Assembly (NCBI GenBank): GCA_022495995.1 | Contig: JAFEMH010002514.1 | Coordinates: 271,342 to 335,341, forward strand | Source of the DNA: Adenophora triphylla var. japonica | Taxonomy: Eukaryota > Streptophyta > Magnoliopsida > Asterales > Campanulaceae | Direction of reading: 5' to 3' | DNA: 64,000 nucleotides | In this document: positions 39,701-51,712 of the stretch, piece by piece | How the letters are laid out: the number at the start of each line of letters is the position of its first letter | How positions within the stretch are numbered: the first letter of the stretch is position 1 | Position numbers and translations under genes: made by a program | Notes under the pieces: model-generated | What the model saw: only the letters and a program-made list of their open reading frames with translations | Database searches by the model: none | Told to the model about the DNA's origin: nothing

Positions 39701-39739
39701 TAAAGATAAGGGTACCGATTTGGATCGCTTGTCGGAAGA

Positions 39740-40640
39740 GGGAAGGTGACCCTGTTGGTCGGATGTGAGGACGTAGTGGTGTTCGAGGGTGACCGTTTAG
39801 GTCGGATGTGAGGACGTGGTGGCATCCAAAATGACCGTGTAGGTCGGATGGCTGGACCCTTTGATAGGATTCCTACGTATTCCGAATGGGAATCAAGCCT
39901 GATCATAGTTTGTGTGTGAGGGCAATTTTGAGGGGCCTCGACCTGTGGGGAACTATTTGTAGCCGTTCATCCTAAGTTGAGACTATTTTGAGGCATCTGG
40001 ACCTGTGTTGAGATTGTTCCTTGGGGCATCTCGGCCTGAGTTGAGACCGTTCCTTGGGGCATTTCACCCTGTGTTGAAACTATTCGGAGGCATCTCGACC
40101 TGAGTTGAGGACTATTCGAAGGTGTCTCAACCTGATTTGAGGACTATTCGAAGGCATCTCGACCAGAGTGTGAGACTGTTTGGAGGCATTTGGACCTAAG
40201 TTGAGGACTATTCAGAGGCGTCACGACCTGAGTGTGAGACTGTTTGGAGGCGTCTGGACCTAAGTTGAGGACTATTCAGAGGCATCTCGACCTGAGTGTG
40301 AGACTATTTGGAGGCATCTCGACCTGAGTTGAGGACTATTCAGAGGCATCTCGACCTGATTATGATACTGTTTGGAGGCGTCTGGACCTAAGTTGAGGAC
40401 TATTCGAAGGCATCTCGACCTAAGTTGAGGACTTTTTGGAGGCATCTCGACCTGAATTTGAGACTGTTTGGAGGCATCTAGACCTAAGTTGAGGACTATT
40501 CGGAAGCATCTCGACCTGAGTTGAGGACTATTCGGAGGCGTCTCGACCTGAGTGTGAGACTTTTTGGAGGCATCTGGACCTAAGTTGAGGACTATTCGGA
40601 GGCGTCTCAACCTGAGTGTGAGATTTTTGGGAGGCGTGTT
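39740..40640. repeat. Minisatellites of element K, about 42- and 32-base units
   Basis: 39740-39850 has about 42-base units (GGTCGGATGTGAGGACGTNG). 39950-40640 has about 20 units of 32-33 bases (GGACTATTCGGAGGCATCTC then GACCTGAGTT). The higher-order period of 96 bases keeps a minus-strand frame open for 112 codons, but this is a repeat artefact. Confidence 0.8.
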
Positions 40641-40899
40641 TGCCTTTTGTTTTGATTTTTATCTGCTGGGGAAAAGTTTGGGCTTACTATGGCTGTCGGT
40701 GAAATGACTTGTTTGTTTTGAAGGCATTTGTGCCTTGGGATTTGTGTTAGAAGGCATTTCCGCCTTGGGGTCTGGACTTACGATGACGATCGGGGTTTAT
40801 CTGCTGGGGATATGTATTTTCATACGGGCCTACAAGGATTGCCGTTTGACTTTTATATGCTGGGGGAAAGGGGGTTCAGGTTTACATTGATGGTCGATG

Positions 40900-41465
40900 C
40901 TTGTTTTGCCGTTTAGTTGGCGAGATTTGGGCTTATGATGACGGTCGGTGTTTGTTTTTTCGATTAGTTGGCGAGATCCAGGCTTACAATAATGACCGGT
41001 GTTTGTTTTGCCATTTAGTGGGCGATATCTGGGCTTACGATGACGGTCGGTGTTTGTTTTGCCCTTTAGTTGGGAGATCCGGGCTTACGATGATGGCCGA
41101 TGTTTGTTTTGCCTTTTAGTGGGCGAGATCCGGGCTTACGATGACGGGCGGTGTTTGTTTTGCCGTTTAGTGGGCAAGATCCGGGCTTACGATGACGGCC
41201 GGTGTTTGTTTTGCCGTTTAGTGGGCGAGATCTGGGCCTACGATGACGGCCGATATTTGTTTTGCCATTTAGTGGGCGATATCCGGGCATACGATGCCGG
41301 CCGGTGTTTGTTTTGCCATTTAGTGGGCGAGATCCGGGCTTATGATGACGTCCGGTGTTTGTTTTGCTGTTTAGTGGGTGAGATTCTAGCTTACGATGAC
41401 GCCCAGTGTTTGTTTTGCCGTTTAGTGGGCGAGATTCGGGCTTACAATGAAGGCCGGTGTTTGTT
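40900..41465. repeat. 51-base minisatellite, about 11 copies
   Basis: Unit GTTTGTTTTGCCGTTTAGTG then GGCGAGATCCGGGCTTACGATGACGGCCG in shorter variants. As 51 is 17 codons, one plus-strand frame stays open (repeat peptide 'CLFCRLVGEIRAYDDGR'). I treat the open frame as a by-product. Confidence 0.85.
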
Positions 41466-41530
41466 TTGTTGGTGTAGGGACCAAACTGCATTTATTTTGC
41501 TGGAAATGGCCTTTGTATGGCCAAGGGCAA

Positions 41531-41617
41531 AGATTATAGGGGTAAAAGAGGGATATTGCCTGGGCTGCAAAGTGGTCCGTGCGGACACTTCATGCATGCA
41601 AAGTGGTCCGCACGGAC
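41531..41617 (+). promoter_or_regulatory. Probable promoter region of element K's antisense gene: two palindromes
   Basis: GTCCGTGCGGAC (41575-41586) and GTCCGCACGGAC (41606-41617), perfect 5-base arms with variable centres, 165-207 bases before the ATG at 41782. A TATA-like GATTATAGGG lies at about 41532. The layout matches element G. Confidence 0.6.
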
Positions 41618-41781
41618 ACACTTTCAAATTTGGTTTTCTTAACTAGAATCAGATTTCAAAAACGCCATTTCCTTTCAATTTTCAATTTCCAGCCGAGGGA
41701 GAAGAGAGAAGAGGAGAAGAAAATTCGATTTTTGAGCCAAATTTTCTCGAGAAAACCTTTCCAAGTCGCTAGATTACTATC

Positions 41782-43245
41782 ATGGCGGAAAGATTGGGGC
41801 GAGGTCGTTGTCAAAGGGGCGCAGAGGCCATAGAGAGGAGGTTGGATCTCCAAAGGAATTTTTCTTCCTTCGCACCTTCAATGATCAACCCGGATGAATT
41901 GTATCCGGATGCGAGGGTGCACACTTTGCGGGGAAAGACGGTAATGGAGGTAAGAAATCAATTTTTGTTTTGATTCTTGCTTTGAAATGGTGTATGCTAG
42001 AACTAGGGCTTTAGTTTTTCCAATTTGGGGCTTTTGTTGTTGTCATGATCTATTTGTGAAATTGATGTTGATTTGTTGAAATTGGGTGTATATGGATTGT
42101 GGGTATGTGATTTTTGTTCAAAAATGTGGAGTTTAGCTCTTATTTGTGAAAATAAAGTGCCTCTCCTTGAAATGCATGCTTTTTTGACTTATACCTTGAT
42201 GATATTTTTGTATGTACATGTTTTCTTTGTGAGAAAAATGGCCGTGTAGGAACGGACCTTTTGTGGGGAAATTATGTTTATGTGTGCCATGTTTTGTGAT
42301 GGGCTTTTGTTTGAAATTGTGTCTTGTAGGGACGGATCCCTTTTGTTGGAAAAATGTGTGTAGGGACGGATCCCTTTTGTGTTTGAAAATTTGTGTAGGG
42401 ACGTATCCCTTTTGTGTTTGAAAATTTGTGTAGGGATGGATCCCTCGTGTTTGAAAACGTGTGTAGGGACGGACCCTTGTGTTGAAAATTTTGTTTGTAG
42501 GGACTGACCCTTTGTGTTGAAAATTGGTGTAGGGATGGATCCCTTTTGTTGAAAAATGTGTGTAGGGATGGATCCCTTTTGTTGGAAAATGTGTGTTGGG
42601 ACGGATCCCTTGTGGAAAATGTGTGTTGTGGGGACGGACCCTTTTGCGAAAATGTGTTGTGTAGGGACGGACTCTTTTTGTTGGAAAAAATGTGTGTAGG
42701 GCGGATCCCTTTTATTGGAGAAATGTGTGTAGGGACGGATCCCCTTGTGTTGGAAAAATGCGTGCCGTGTTGGTACGGTCTTTTTTTTTTTTTTTAATGA
42801 TATGCGTTATCATTTTTTTTGTATATTTGTTAAGCATTGTAATTGACGTACCTTTGCTATGTTTACCTGCAGATCAGGTGCCTTCATCTGGGAAGGCAAA
42901 AAGGATGAAATCACGGGGGTCCATTGAGGCCGTGGTTGAGGTATAGAGGAACATGCCTGACATCTCCCGGGATGGGAGACTAGCCCTCGGAGGCTGGTTA
43001 TTGCTTCCAGATTGAATGTGTTCGTGGAGAACTTAGCCAAGTTGGCGGAGACGCAGAAGAACAAGGGTGTCTTTCTGGCCTTGTCTGAGTATTAGTGGGA
43101 TACCACGCACACCTTCCACTTTAGTTGGGGAGAGATGACAGTGACTCCCACAGATTTTGCTGCCATCACCGGGCTATCCTTCAAGGCGGAGTTGGTGAAA
43201 TGGCGGGATCGGATGTCCGATGAGCTACTGACCGAGTTACTTAGC
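41782..43245 (+). pseudogene. Antisense plant-mobile-domain gene of element K (5' part)
   Basis: Exon 1 is 41782-41949, 168 bases as in element G ('MAERLGRGRCQRGAEAIERR'), donor GAG/GTAAG. The intron (41950-42872) is filled with a minisatellite and ends CCTGCAG. Exon 2 starts at 42873 but lacks the first G of the G-copy codon, shifting the frame. It then reads 'GKAKRMKSRGSIEAVVEV' and, after a stop, 'FVENLAKLAETQKNKGVFLA', 'WDTTHTFHFSWGEMTVTPTD' and 'FAAITGLSFKAELVKW'. A TAG replaces a Trp codon near 43093. The sequence ends near 43245, where an unrelated minus-strand RNase H begins. Exon-intron structure and sequence identify it as the same gene as at 21253-23290. Confidence 0.8.
42240..42790 (+). 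repeat. Minisatellite in intron 1 of element K's antisense gene
   Basis: About 15 units of 31-35 bases with the core GTGTAGGGACGGATCCCTTT. The AGGGA-CGGA-TCCCT dyad is kept in most units. Some units leave an open frame of Cys-rich repeats, which I do not regard as coding. Confidence 0.85.
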
Positions 43246-44524
43246 TCTTCCTTTGGGTCGACCAAAAGCATACCAATGCCGTTTCCTCTTTTGTTGGCCG
43301 CTCCGTCGAAGAAAAGCTGCCATCGGTTTTCTCCTTCAAGTGTGAAGATTCCTTCATCTGGAAATTGTGGCTCGGGACCTTGGGCCTCGTCAGTTGGGAA
43401 GTCAGCCAGTTGTTCGGCCATTACCCGTCCCTTGATTGACTTCTGGTTCACGTACTTGATGTCAAACTTTGCTAGGAAGAAAGACCATTGGGCCAGCCTC
43501 ATTGACAGTGATGGTTTGTCGAAGAGGTATTTGACTGGGTCCATTTTAGAGACCAGGTGCACTATGTGCGACTGCATGTAGTTTCGTAATTTTCCGACAA
43601 CCCAGACTAGAGCTGTACAGGTTTTCTCGAGGGCTGAGCAGTTGAGTTCGCTGCCTTGGAACTTTTGACTGACGAAGTAGATGGCGTTCTCGACTCGTGA
43701 TTCCCTCTTTTCTTAACAGAGCATGGCTCCAACTGCGGTGTCGGTCACAGTTAGGTATAGCAAAAGTGGCTTCTCCTCGTGGGGAGGACAGATGATCGGA
43801 GGACTCATAAGGTAGGCCTTTATCTTTTCGAAGGCATCTTGGCACTCCGGGTTCCATTTGATGTCTGCATTTTTCTTCATTAGTCGGAAGATGGGCTCGC
43901 ACATGGAGGTCAACTGATTGACGAAGTGGCTGATGTACTGTAGGCGGCCCATGAAGCTTTTTACCTCTGTTTGGGTTTACGGTGGTCTCATTTCGATTAT
44001 GGCCTTGATCTTTTGGGGATCAACTTCGATGCCTCGCTCGGTGACTATGTATCCCAAGACTTTGCCTCGAATGACTCTAAATGTGCATTTGGTAGGGTTT
44101 AACCTCATTGAGTGTTTCCGAAGGCGATTGAAGAACTTTTTCAGGTCAACGAGGTGTTGTCCATCCGATCCCTTTGAGTGGATGATCATGTCATCGACGT
44201 ATACTTCGATCTCTTTGTGGATCATGTTGTGGAAGAGGGCGGTTGTTGCCCGTTGGTAGGTAGCCCCAGCGTTATTTAGTCCGAACGGCGTTACTGTGTA
44301 GCAGTAGGTTCCCCATGGGGTTGTGAAGGCTGTTTTTTCTTGATCTTCTTCGGTCATCTTGATTTGATTGTAACCGGGGAACTCGTCCATGAAGGACTTA
44401 ACCTCGAAATTGGACGTGGTGTCTACCAACATGTCTATGTTTGGTAGTGAAAAGTCGTCCTTTGGACTTGCTTTGTTGAGATCCCGGAAGTCCACGCAGC
44501 AGCGTACTTTTTCGTTGGCCTTGG
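43246..44524 (-). pseudogene. Pol fragment F: RT, RNase H and start of second RNase H (Tat type)
   Basis: One minus-strand frame runs from the LTR junction at 44524 ('TKANEKVRCC') through 'DFRDLNKASPKDDFSLPNID', 'SFMDEFPGYNQIKM', catalytic YVDD at 44190-44201, 'GRLQYISHFVNQLTSMCEPI' and 'LVWVVGKLRNYMQSH' to 'WQLFFDGAANKRGNGIGMLL'. It stops matching near 43246. In-frame stops occur near 43974 and 43714. The sequence differs from A and D throughout, so it is a separate subfamily. Upstream it is interrupted by the LTR fragment at 44525. Confidence 0.88.
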
Positions 44525-45415
44525 TGTGAATGTGGCCCCGGGATTGAACCGTTTAAGGGTCGCCGTTCACCTCAGTTTGAAGACACTGGTTTTATTGAAA
44601 AACGGAGTCGCCACGCCATTTTGATTTCCTCAAAACTTTGAAAAAAAGGATAAGGGTCCGGAGGTTAAGTTACTCCTTGGAAGAACATTTGGCGTTCACC
44701 CAAGGAGCCTTGCAAAAGCAAGTCTTCCTAGATTCGAAGTTTGTGCTTGTTTGTGTGCTCGTGTGCATGCGTGATTTGAAAAAAAGAGGGAATGTGCCAA
44801 GTTTATCTGTAGGACATATAAACCATTTAAGAAGGTTATAGCTCGGGATACCTTGGATTTGATGTTTTCGGGATTTTGGTCTCGTGCTCATTTTGGACTT
44901 GTGATCATCATTACAAGTCTTATCCACCCTCCCGTTAGGTTAATCAACCATTATAAGCGTAATAGCCTTGGTATGTCTTAAACTAACGTTCCTTGGGGAT
45001 TTAGTCACATTTGATCGAGAGGGGCTCATCTTTTTAAGTCCAAGAATGAGACTCTTTAGAAAAGGAGGAATCTTTGCCCATCGATCCTACATTTTGAGAC
45101 GATAAAGATTCGTAGGGACATTTTATGTTCATCTCAAGTGATTATCGGAGATATCCGGACTAAGATCCGTCGATTTCTAAAGGGACAACGATTATGGCAT
45201 TTTTGTGATGGAAACGATGTAAAGATGAAGTCTTTACACCGATCCTCACCGCGAAATGCTCCAAGAACCAAGGGACTAGGGGAAAGAGGTATAAAGATTG
45301 GATCTTTATACTCATCCTATGTCTTTTGTGGCTTTAAAGGCTATTAGACAATCCTCAGAGAGAGATCCATCTTTAGGGACAGGGGGAAATGACATTTAAA
45401 GTAAAGATTGCATAC
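44525..45415 (-). repeat. LTR fragment of element-A type inserted in pol fragment F
   Basis: The left boundary TGTGAATGTGG (LTR end, minus) lies directly in the RT frame of F; CTTGG (44520-44524) is the candidate target duplication. The first 890 bases match 10324-11200 of LTR A. The LTR start and promoter are missing because the sequence changes to element D pol between about 45412 and 45419. It keeps the primer-binding-site core copy (44604-44613) and the stem CTCCTTGG/CCAAGGAG (44673-44680/44700-44707). Confidence 0.8.
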
Positions 45416-46890
45416 CCTAAGATAGAGATGCCTTTGAAGAATTGGGAGACATTTTCAGGGCCGATAGCCAGCCGACAGCAAATGATCACAGAGCTTGGAT
45501 TGGTTCCCCGTCCCTCTCAGTCCAGTCATGTCAAACACCCTGTCATCCATACCCTAGAGTCAGGAATCTTTGAATTCCATTCCTTTGAGTCATCTGAAGG
45601 CCTCACGCCTGAAGATTACGAACATGTTGCCAATGTTATATTCCCTTTCACTTTGAATGAAATGATAGATCTTTCCTAGTATCCCCTTATTACCAACTTA
45701 ACAAATGATAAATTAACTAATAACTTAACAACAGTTAATAATGATTCATTTGAAAAAGATGCAAACACACTAAATGAACAATACGTTAAAGAAATCTTTA
45801 AGCAGGTTACCGATGAAGAGGAAAACCGGGTCCAAGCTGCCGAGGAGGTTTTAACGAGTGTTAACTTGGGTACTGTCAAGGAACCTAAAGAGACACAGAT
45901 CGGGAACTTCTTTCAAGGGGCTGAACGGGATAGATTGGTCAATCTGCTCAGGGAGTACATGGATGTGTTCGCATGGTCTTATAAGGACATGTCGGGGCTG
46001 GATAGCTTGATTGTGGAGCACAGGATCCCTCTGGCACCCGACGCCAAGCCGGTAAAACAGAAGCTAAGAAAGATTAAGCCAGAGTGGTCTCTACAGGTCA
46101 AGGAAGAGATTGAGAAGCTACTGCGGGTAGGATTCATCAGGGTCATTGAATACCCAACCTGGTTGTCAAATATCGTGACTGTGACTAAAGCCAATGGGAA
46201 GGTGCGCTGATGCGTTGATTTCCAGGATCTGAACAAGGCTAGTCCCAAGGATAACTATCCGTTGCTAAGCATAGACATTCTGGTGGATGCCACGGCCAAC
46301 TACGAAGTCAAATCCTTGGTTGATGGTTTCGCTGGCTACAATCAGATTAAGATGGCCGAAGAGGACCAAGAAAAGACAGCCTTCACCACACCATGGGGGA
46401 CATACTGCTACACGGTGATTCCTTTTGGGTTAAAGAATGTCGGGGCTACGTATCAAAGGGCAGCGACCGCACTCTTTCATGACATGATCCACAAAGAAAT
46501 CGAGGTCTATGTAGATGACATGATTATCCACTCTAAAGGTGCGGATGGACAGCACTTTATCGACCTGCGAAAGTTCTTTTAGAGGTTAAGACAACATTCC
46601 ATGAGACTGAACCCTGCAAAATGCACCTTTGGATTGACAAGGGGAAAAGTGCTTGGGTACATGGTCACAGAATGAGGCATTGAAGCCGATCCCCAAAAGA
46701 TCAAAGCCATAATGGACATGAGGCCACCTCGAACCCAAACAGAAGTCAAAAGCTTTATGGGCAAGTTACAGTACATCAGCCGTTTTGTCAACCAGCTGAC
46801 TACCATGTGCGAGCCTATCTTCAAGCTCATGAAGAAAAATGTGGACACAGAATGGAATGAGGAATGCCAGGATGCCTTTGACCAAATCAA
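45416..46890 (+). pseudogene. Pre-RT linker and reverse transcriptase of element D
   Basis: A single frame with four stops: 45677 (for the Glu of 'LSEYPL'), 46208 (a Cys codon), 46580 and 46673. Linker 'MPLKNWETFSGPIASRQQM' and 'VKEPKETQIGNFFQGAERDR'. RT: 'LRVGFIRVIEYPTWLSNIV', motif A 'SLVDGFAGYNQIKM', 'AFTTPWGTYCYTVIPFGLKN', catalytic YVDD at 46508-46519, thumb 'GKLQYISRFVNQLTTMCEPI'. It is the most complete RT of the A/D type here and shows what element A has lost. Confidence 0.92.
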
Positions 46891-47800
46891 GGCGTACCTA
46901 GTACATCCCCCGGTACTATGCCCCCCAAATGGACAGAAACCTCTTCTGCTCTATCTCACTGTCACTGACACGGCAGTTGGGGCTATGCTGGCTCAGGAAA
47001 AGAAGGACTCTAGGGTAGAAAATGCCATCTACTTTGTCAGTTGGAAGCTGCAAGGGAGTGAGCTCAATTACTCGGCGTGCGAAAAGACTTGTGCAGGACT
47101 AGTCTGGGTAGTCGGGAAATTGAAGCACTATATGCAGGCCCACTCTTTGAACCTGGTCTCGAAAATGAACCCCATCAAGTACATCTTCGAAAAGCCTTCC
47201 CTTTCGATGCATCTAGCAAAGTGGTCGTTCTTTCTAGCTGAGTATGACATCAACTATGTGACGAGAAAGGCAATCAAGGTCAAGCGCTGTCAGACCATCT
47301 GGCAAGCTTCCCTAGCAATGAAGACCGAGGGCCTGAACCCTAGTTTCCAGATGAAGGAATCTTCGTTGTTGAGTTCGAGAATCGATGGCAGCTTTTCTTT
47401 GACGGAGCTGCTAACAAAATGGGAAATGGCATAGGAATGCTACTGGTTGACCCAAAGGATGAGCATACATCAATAGCCGTCAAGTTGAACTTTCCTATCA
47501 CAAACAATGCTGCAGAGTATGAAGCTTGCATCGCTAGCTTTGAGGCTTCCCTAGAAAGAAATTTTAAGGAACTCGAAGTCTACGGAGACTCAGCCCTGAT
47601 CATCAACCAGGTCTCTAACAGATGGAAGACTGTGGATCCTAACCTCCAAAGGTATCATGCCTACATGGAAGAATTGACTAAGCAGTTCAGAGAAGTGACC
47701 TTCCACTACTTGCCAAGGGACAAGAACAGATTTGCAGATGCCTTAGCTACTCTAGCCTCATTGGTAGAGATCCCCGAGGGAAAGGCAATAAAACCATTTA
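46891..47800 (+). pseudogene. RNase H and archaeal-type RNase H of element D
   Basis: First RNase H: 'NAIYFVSWKLQGSELNYSAC', 'CAGLVWVVGKLKHYMQAH'. A frameshift near 47275 ('RKAIK') moves to the frame carrying the second RNase H: 'WQLFFDGAANKMGNGIGM', Glu in 'AAEYEACIASFEASL', Asp in 'VYGDSALIINQVS', final Asp in 'NRFADALATLASLV'. All four catalytic carboxylates of the second domain are present. Confidence 0.9.
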
Positions 47801-49142
47801 GAGTGGGTAGAAGAGAAGCCCCGGCTTTTTGTTACGAGATAGAGTTGGGACCTGAGCCTGTCAAGGAGCCTTGGTACAGTCAGATTTACCAGTTCCTCAA
47901 AGATGGGGAGTCAACTTTTAGAGATGAAGAAGGTAGATCGAGGGAAGGCATCAAAGCCAAAAGCTTGCAAGCCTTGAAGCGGCTGGCCTCTCACTATGTC
48001 ATCCTAGGGGGCGATCTGTACAAGAAACGGTACCAAGGACCACTCCTCCTGTGTGTCACCAAAGAAAAGGCAAGAGAGCTAATGAGTGAAGTCCATTATG
48101 GTCCTTGCGGTCCTCATATGAATGCCAGGGCATTGATGCAAGTTATCCTTAAAATGGGCTACTATTGGATTTCCATGGAAACAGACTGTGTTCAGCACGT
48201 TCGAGAGTGCGACAAATGCCAACGGTTTGCCAACCTCAATCATCTTCCGCCTCATGACCTATACTGCATGACGACTCCTTGGCCGTTTGCAACTTGGGGT
48301 ATTGACGTAATAGGGAAGATAGCCCCGGCTGGAAGCAATGGGCATGAATTTGTGTTAGTGGCAGTGGACTACTTCACGAAATGGGTAGAGACAAAGTCCT
48401 ATAAGGTCCTCAGTTCCAAGAAAGTGGCCCAGTTTGTCAAAGAAAACATCATGTGCAGATATGGGGTGCCCAATGAGATCATTTCGGATAATGGGTCACA
48501 CTTTGAAGGGGACTGCGATAGATTTCTGTGAGAATTCAGAGTCACTCGCCACAAATCATCCCCATACAGGCCTCAGACCAATGGAGCCGTAGAAGCTGCC
48601 AATAAGACGCTCGAAAGAATTATCCGAAAGATGGCCACCCGTAGTCGTGATTGGCCCAAATAGTTGCATCTGGCACTCTGAGCTACAGAACGTCTGTTAG
48701 AACAGCCACAGGAGAAACCCTTTTTGCCTTAACCTATGGGATGGAAGCGGTACTGCCAGTAGAGTTGGAAATCCCGTCACTAAGGGTCCTCCTGGAAAAC
48801 AGTGTCAATGAAGTAGAATGGTTACGTAGTCGGCATGATGAGTTGGCCCTACTTGATGAAAGGAGGCTAAAGGCCATGGAACACACCGGAGCCTAGCAGA
48901 GGCGAATAGCCAAGGCATTTGACAAAAAGGTCAAGACAAGAGAAATCAAAGAGGGTGACTTAGTACTGAAAGTAAAGCCCCCTACCAAAGACAACCCTCT
49001 GGGAAAATGGAAACCCGTTTGGATTGGCCCGTACGTGGTGCATAAGATACTATCGGGAGGAGCAATGAATCTCGCAGAGATAGACGCCAATCCTCTTGTT
49101 CACCCGATCAACGGTGACAAGCTCCGCCGGTACTATGTCTAA
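47801..49142 (+). pseudogene. Integrase of element D
   Basis: Follows the second RNase H in frame ('FRVGRREAPAFCYEIELGPE'). HHCC region 'VHYGPCGPHMNARAL' and 'HVRECDKCQRF'. Core: 'TWGIDVIGKIAPAG', 'NEIISDNGSHFEGD', 'NGAVEAANKTLERI'. Stops at 48529 and 48661 and a frameshift near 48680, then 'GMEAVLPVELEIPSLRV', a stop near 48896 and 'NGDKLRRYYV' ending at the TAA at 49140-49142. Complete in length but inactive. Confidence 0.92.
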
Positions 49143-49681
49143 AATTAAAAAAAATAATAAAAAAGAGAAAAAAAAATAGAAAAAGAGTGCAAAAAGAGTA
49201 ATACCCAACTAGGCTGAAAACCCAAAAAAGGGCGGTCTAGGCAGAAAACAGGGTCGCACATAAAAAAAAGGAAGAAAAAGAAAAATAGTACAAAAAGAGT
49301 AATACCCAGCTAGGCTGAAAACCCAAAAAAGGGCAGTCTAGGCAAAAAACAGGTTCCACATAAAAAAAAATCCCAATAGTTCACCAGAATGAACTACGAA
49401 GACCTGAGCCCCTTAGTCTTTCTAGTGAAAGGGGAACGTAGGCAGCCAGAAATGGTTCGGTCTAAACAATAAATAAGACATTCAAAGTTTTCATGAAATG
49501 TGTCTTGAATAATTTCTAAGATAATATCTTTTGTTATTTACAAATCCAAAACTTCTTGATGAGTTCAAGCACGGTCTACTCTTGACTCTGCTAACCTGCT
49601 ACAAAGACTAAAACATAAAAAAAGGCCTAATAAACTAATGTGTTTGCAAAAGGCAATAAGTAGATACTCGGAATAGGTCTC
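49143..49681 (+). other. Spacer between integrase and antisense ORF in element D
   Basis: No gene. A-rich, with the AACCCAAAAAAGGGCGGTCTAG-type block in two copies (about 49185-49262 and 49288-49362) and the conserved block GAACTACGAAGACCTGAGCC ... ACGTAGGCAGCC at 49391-49447. Confidence 0.7.
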
Positions 49682-51130
49682 TCAGTTGTCAACAACAGAG
49701 TCTTCCTTGCCTTTCTTTCCTTTACCTTGACCCCGTCGAGTATTCTTCCTCTACTTCTCAATGATATCGTTCTCTCTCATCCCTATCTCAGGAATCCTCA
49801 CTGGAGCCTCCACCAAGCCTGTGTCAATAAGTGCCTTCTCTACCCTAGCACGAATCTGTATCTCCTCCCTTTGAGCCTCAGTAAGAGGAGAGACCTCTGA
49901 TAGTCTCTCATATCGGGCTTCCATATCTCTAATAAGATCACCTGACTGGTTATGGCAGCCAGCCTCGGCCTCAGTTTCCCTCAGAGTCCTGCTCAAGTCA
50001 TAGTCAGCACCCAATAAAGCTTGACGCCTCTCTCCCAAAATGATCTGAGCTGCCCCCATTTCCCTCTCGTACCAATCCAGGTAAGCCGTGGTCAAAATGG
50101 TACTCTTCCTGTTCTTGAGAATAGCCTGGGTGGAAAAGCAGCGTATGTCCATGCTCTCGAGAAAATGAGAAGCTGTTTGGATCCCTCATGTCAAAAGGCG
50201 CTACCTCCATAGTACGAATGTCCTCCCAATCATCCAACGGATCCTGCAAGGTCCCAAACTGCCTGGACACTAAGCAAGGAATGTAGAAAGAGGATAAATA
50301 TAGTCCTGAAACTCTAACTATGTAGGATTCCTGAAACATCCTACGAGTTTGCAACCTCCAATGAGGCACTCACCAGAGAATGTTCGAGGAAGATAACCGA
50401 GCCATTATCAGCTCCCAACTACCCTGATCTTGCTGTCTAGGTGCACCCCTCCGGGAAATCACCGAAGGGCACTGAGTAGGCAAAGCCCCAGGCAAAGCCC
50501 CAAGCCTCTCCTGCAACCATAAAGTCAACACAGCTGGGCTCCCAGACCGCATGAAATGGTCCCCCTAGCCATCCTATCAATGCCATGCAGAGTCTCCCCC
50601 AAGATCAGCGGGACAATATCTCTCCCGGTCCTGCAGTCTCTGACCATGTCCAAAAGGCCACTATGACAGACCCCGAAGGACTCGGCAGTAAACAGAAAGG
50701 AGAACACGCAGAGGATAAAGGCATCCATAGACACCGCGGTCGCAGCAGTACCCGGAGACCCGAACCTACTCAGGATATCAGAAATGTCGATCCTGTTAGG
50801 GGCTATCATCATCCCTTTGGCCTCTTTTGGAGAAATTTGCAGAAAAGATGCCAACTTTATGGTCAACGGCAAGTCCCCGGTCAAAGGAATCGAGATGGAT
50901 TCAATTTCTAGACCCCCAATCAATGCCCAGAAATCTTCAAAGGTTGGGACGAGCTCATTGTAGGAAAAGCAGTAAACATGTCTCCGGACGTCTCAAAACC
51001 TCGATGCTGCCCTCAAAAGGTCCCAATCAGGCGGAAGATCCTTCAAATGCCATAAAGACTTGATCTTGAAGGTGTTGTCAAGCAGCCCCTTATGAGATTG
51101 AAAGTTGTGTCTCATCCAAGATTGAAGATC
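49682..51130 (-). pseudogene. Antisense DUF7745/plant-mobile-domain-like gene of element D
   Basis: Begins near 51130 without a clear ATG ('SDLQSWMRHNFQSHKGLLDN') and ends at the TGA at 49682-49684. Blocks: 'KSLWHLKDLPPDWDLLRAAS', a stop for the Trp before 'DVRRHVYCFSYNELVPTFED', 'SMDAFILCVFSFLFTAESF', 'LGETLHGIDRMARG', 'YLDWYEREMGAAQIILG', and a basic tail 'KNTRRGQGKGKKGKED' after another stop. Frameshifts occur near 50560 and 50160. It is close to the copy in element A and further from that in B. Confidence 0.78.
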
Positions 51131-51712
51131 GGAGAGAAAACGATCTCTTTTCCCCTTTTGCAATCAGACTGGTTTCTCCATTGGCTGTGATCGAACTTGA
51201 TGATTTTTTTGGTCAAAAATATGCTTTGGGATCAGTTGGGACAAGTCTAGGGTGAAAATGAAATGAAAAGGCCCTCCTTTAATTTTAATTGCAGAAAATC
51301 AGTTCAGACAAGGTTCCAAGCCATGCGGCTTCATTAGCCCGGGACCTGGTTGGATGGCTTCTTTCGCTTCTGCAGAAAAAAAATCTGCAGCAGCCAAAGT
51401 TGCTGCCCAAGTGGAGTCCTCACCCCCACTTTCTCAACAAAACCTGCATAAAAACATGTCCAAACACCATCCATACATTCACATACCATTATAAACCATT
51501 CCGGCTCAATTTCCGCCCCATTTCCAAGTAAAAAAAAGCTGCCCCGAAGCTCAAGTAATATGCAAAATCATAAAGCATAAATAGGAAAAGAAAATAAAAG
51601 ATCATTACATTGTTTTTTGCCTCCATGGCACCCAAATAAAATAATAAAATACAAATTATGCATAGTTTGTTTAGTGTTTTCTCTCCTTCTCCTAGTTCGA
51701 ACCTAAGGAACC
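51131..51712. other. Spacer between the two antisense genes of element D
   Basis: No gene. Contains an AAGCCATGCGGCTTCATTAG dyad at about 51319-51338 that resembles palindrome a of LTR A, and A-rich stretches. It corresponds to 14910-15444 in element B. Confidence 0.45.

Larger units (their letters stand above)
36328..43245 (-). mobile_element. Element K: Tat-type element, 3' LTR to antisense gene (truncated)
   Basis: Minus strand, inserted in copia element J at 36327/36328. From the LTR inwards: hairpin and polypurine tract (39656-39700), conserved block, minisatellites, and an antisense plant-mobile-domain gene on the plus strand that ends abruptly near 43245 against pol fragment F. The layout mirrors element G. 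Confidence 0.75.

Noticed and set aside
40272..40610. 112-codon minus-strand frame with 32-residue repeats
   Set aside because: By-product of 32-base repeats (96-base higher-order period).
41050..41646. 198-codon open frame encoding a 17-residue repeat
   Set aside because: It follows from a 51-base (17-codon) minisatellite; the open frame is expected from unit length and there is no start context or domain.
42546..42946. Cys-rich repeat peptides
   Set aside because: They lie in the intron minisatellite of the antisense gene of element K.
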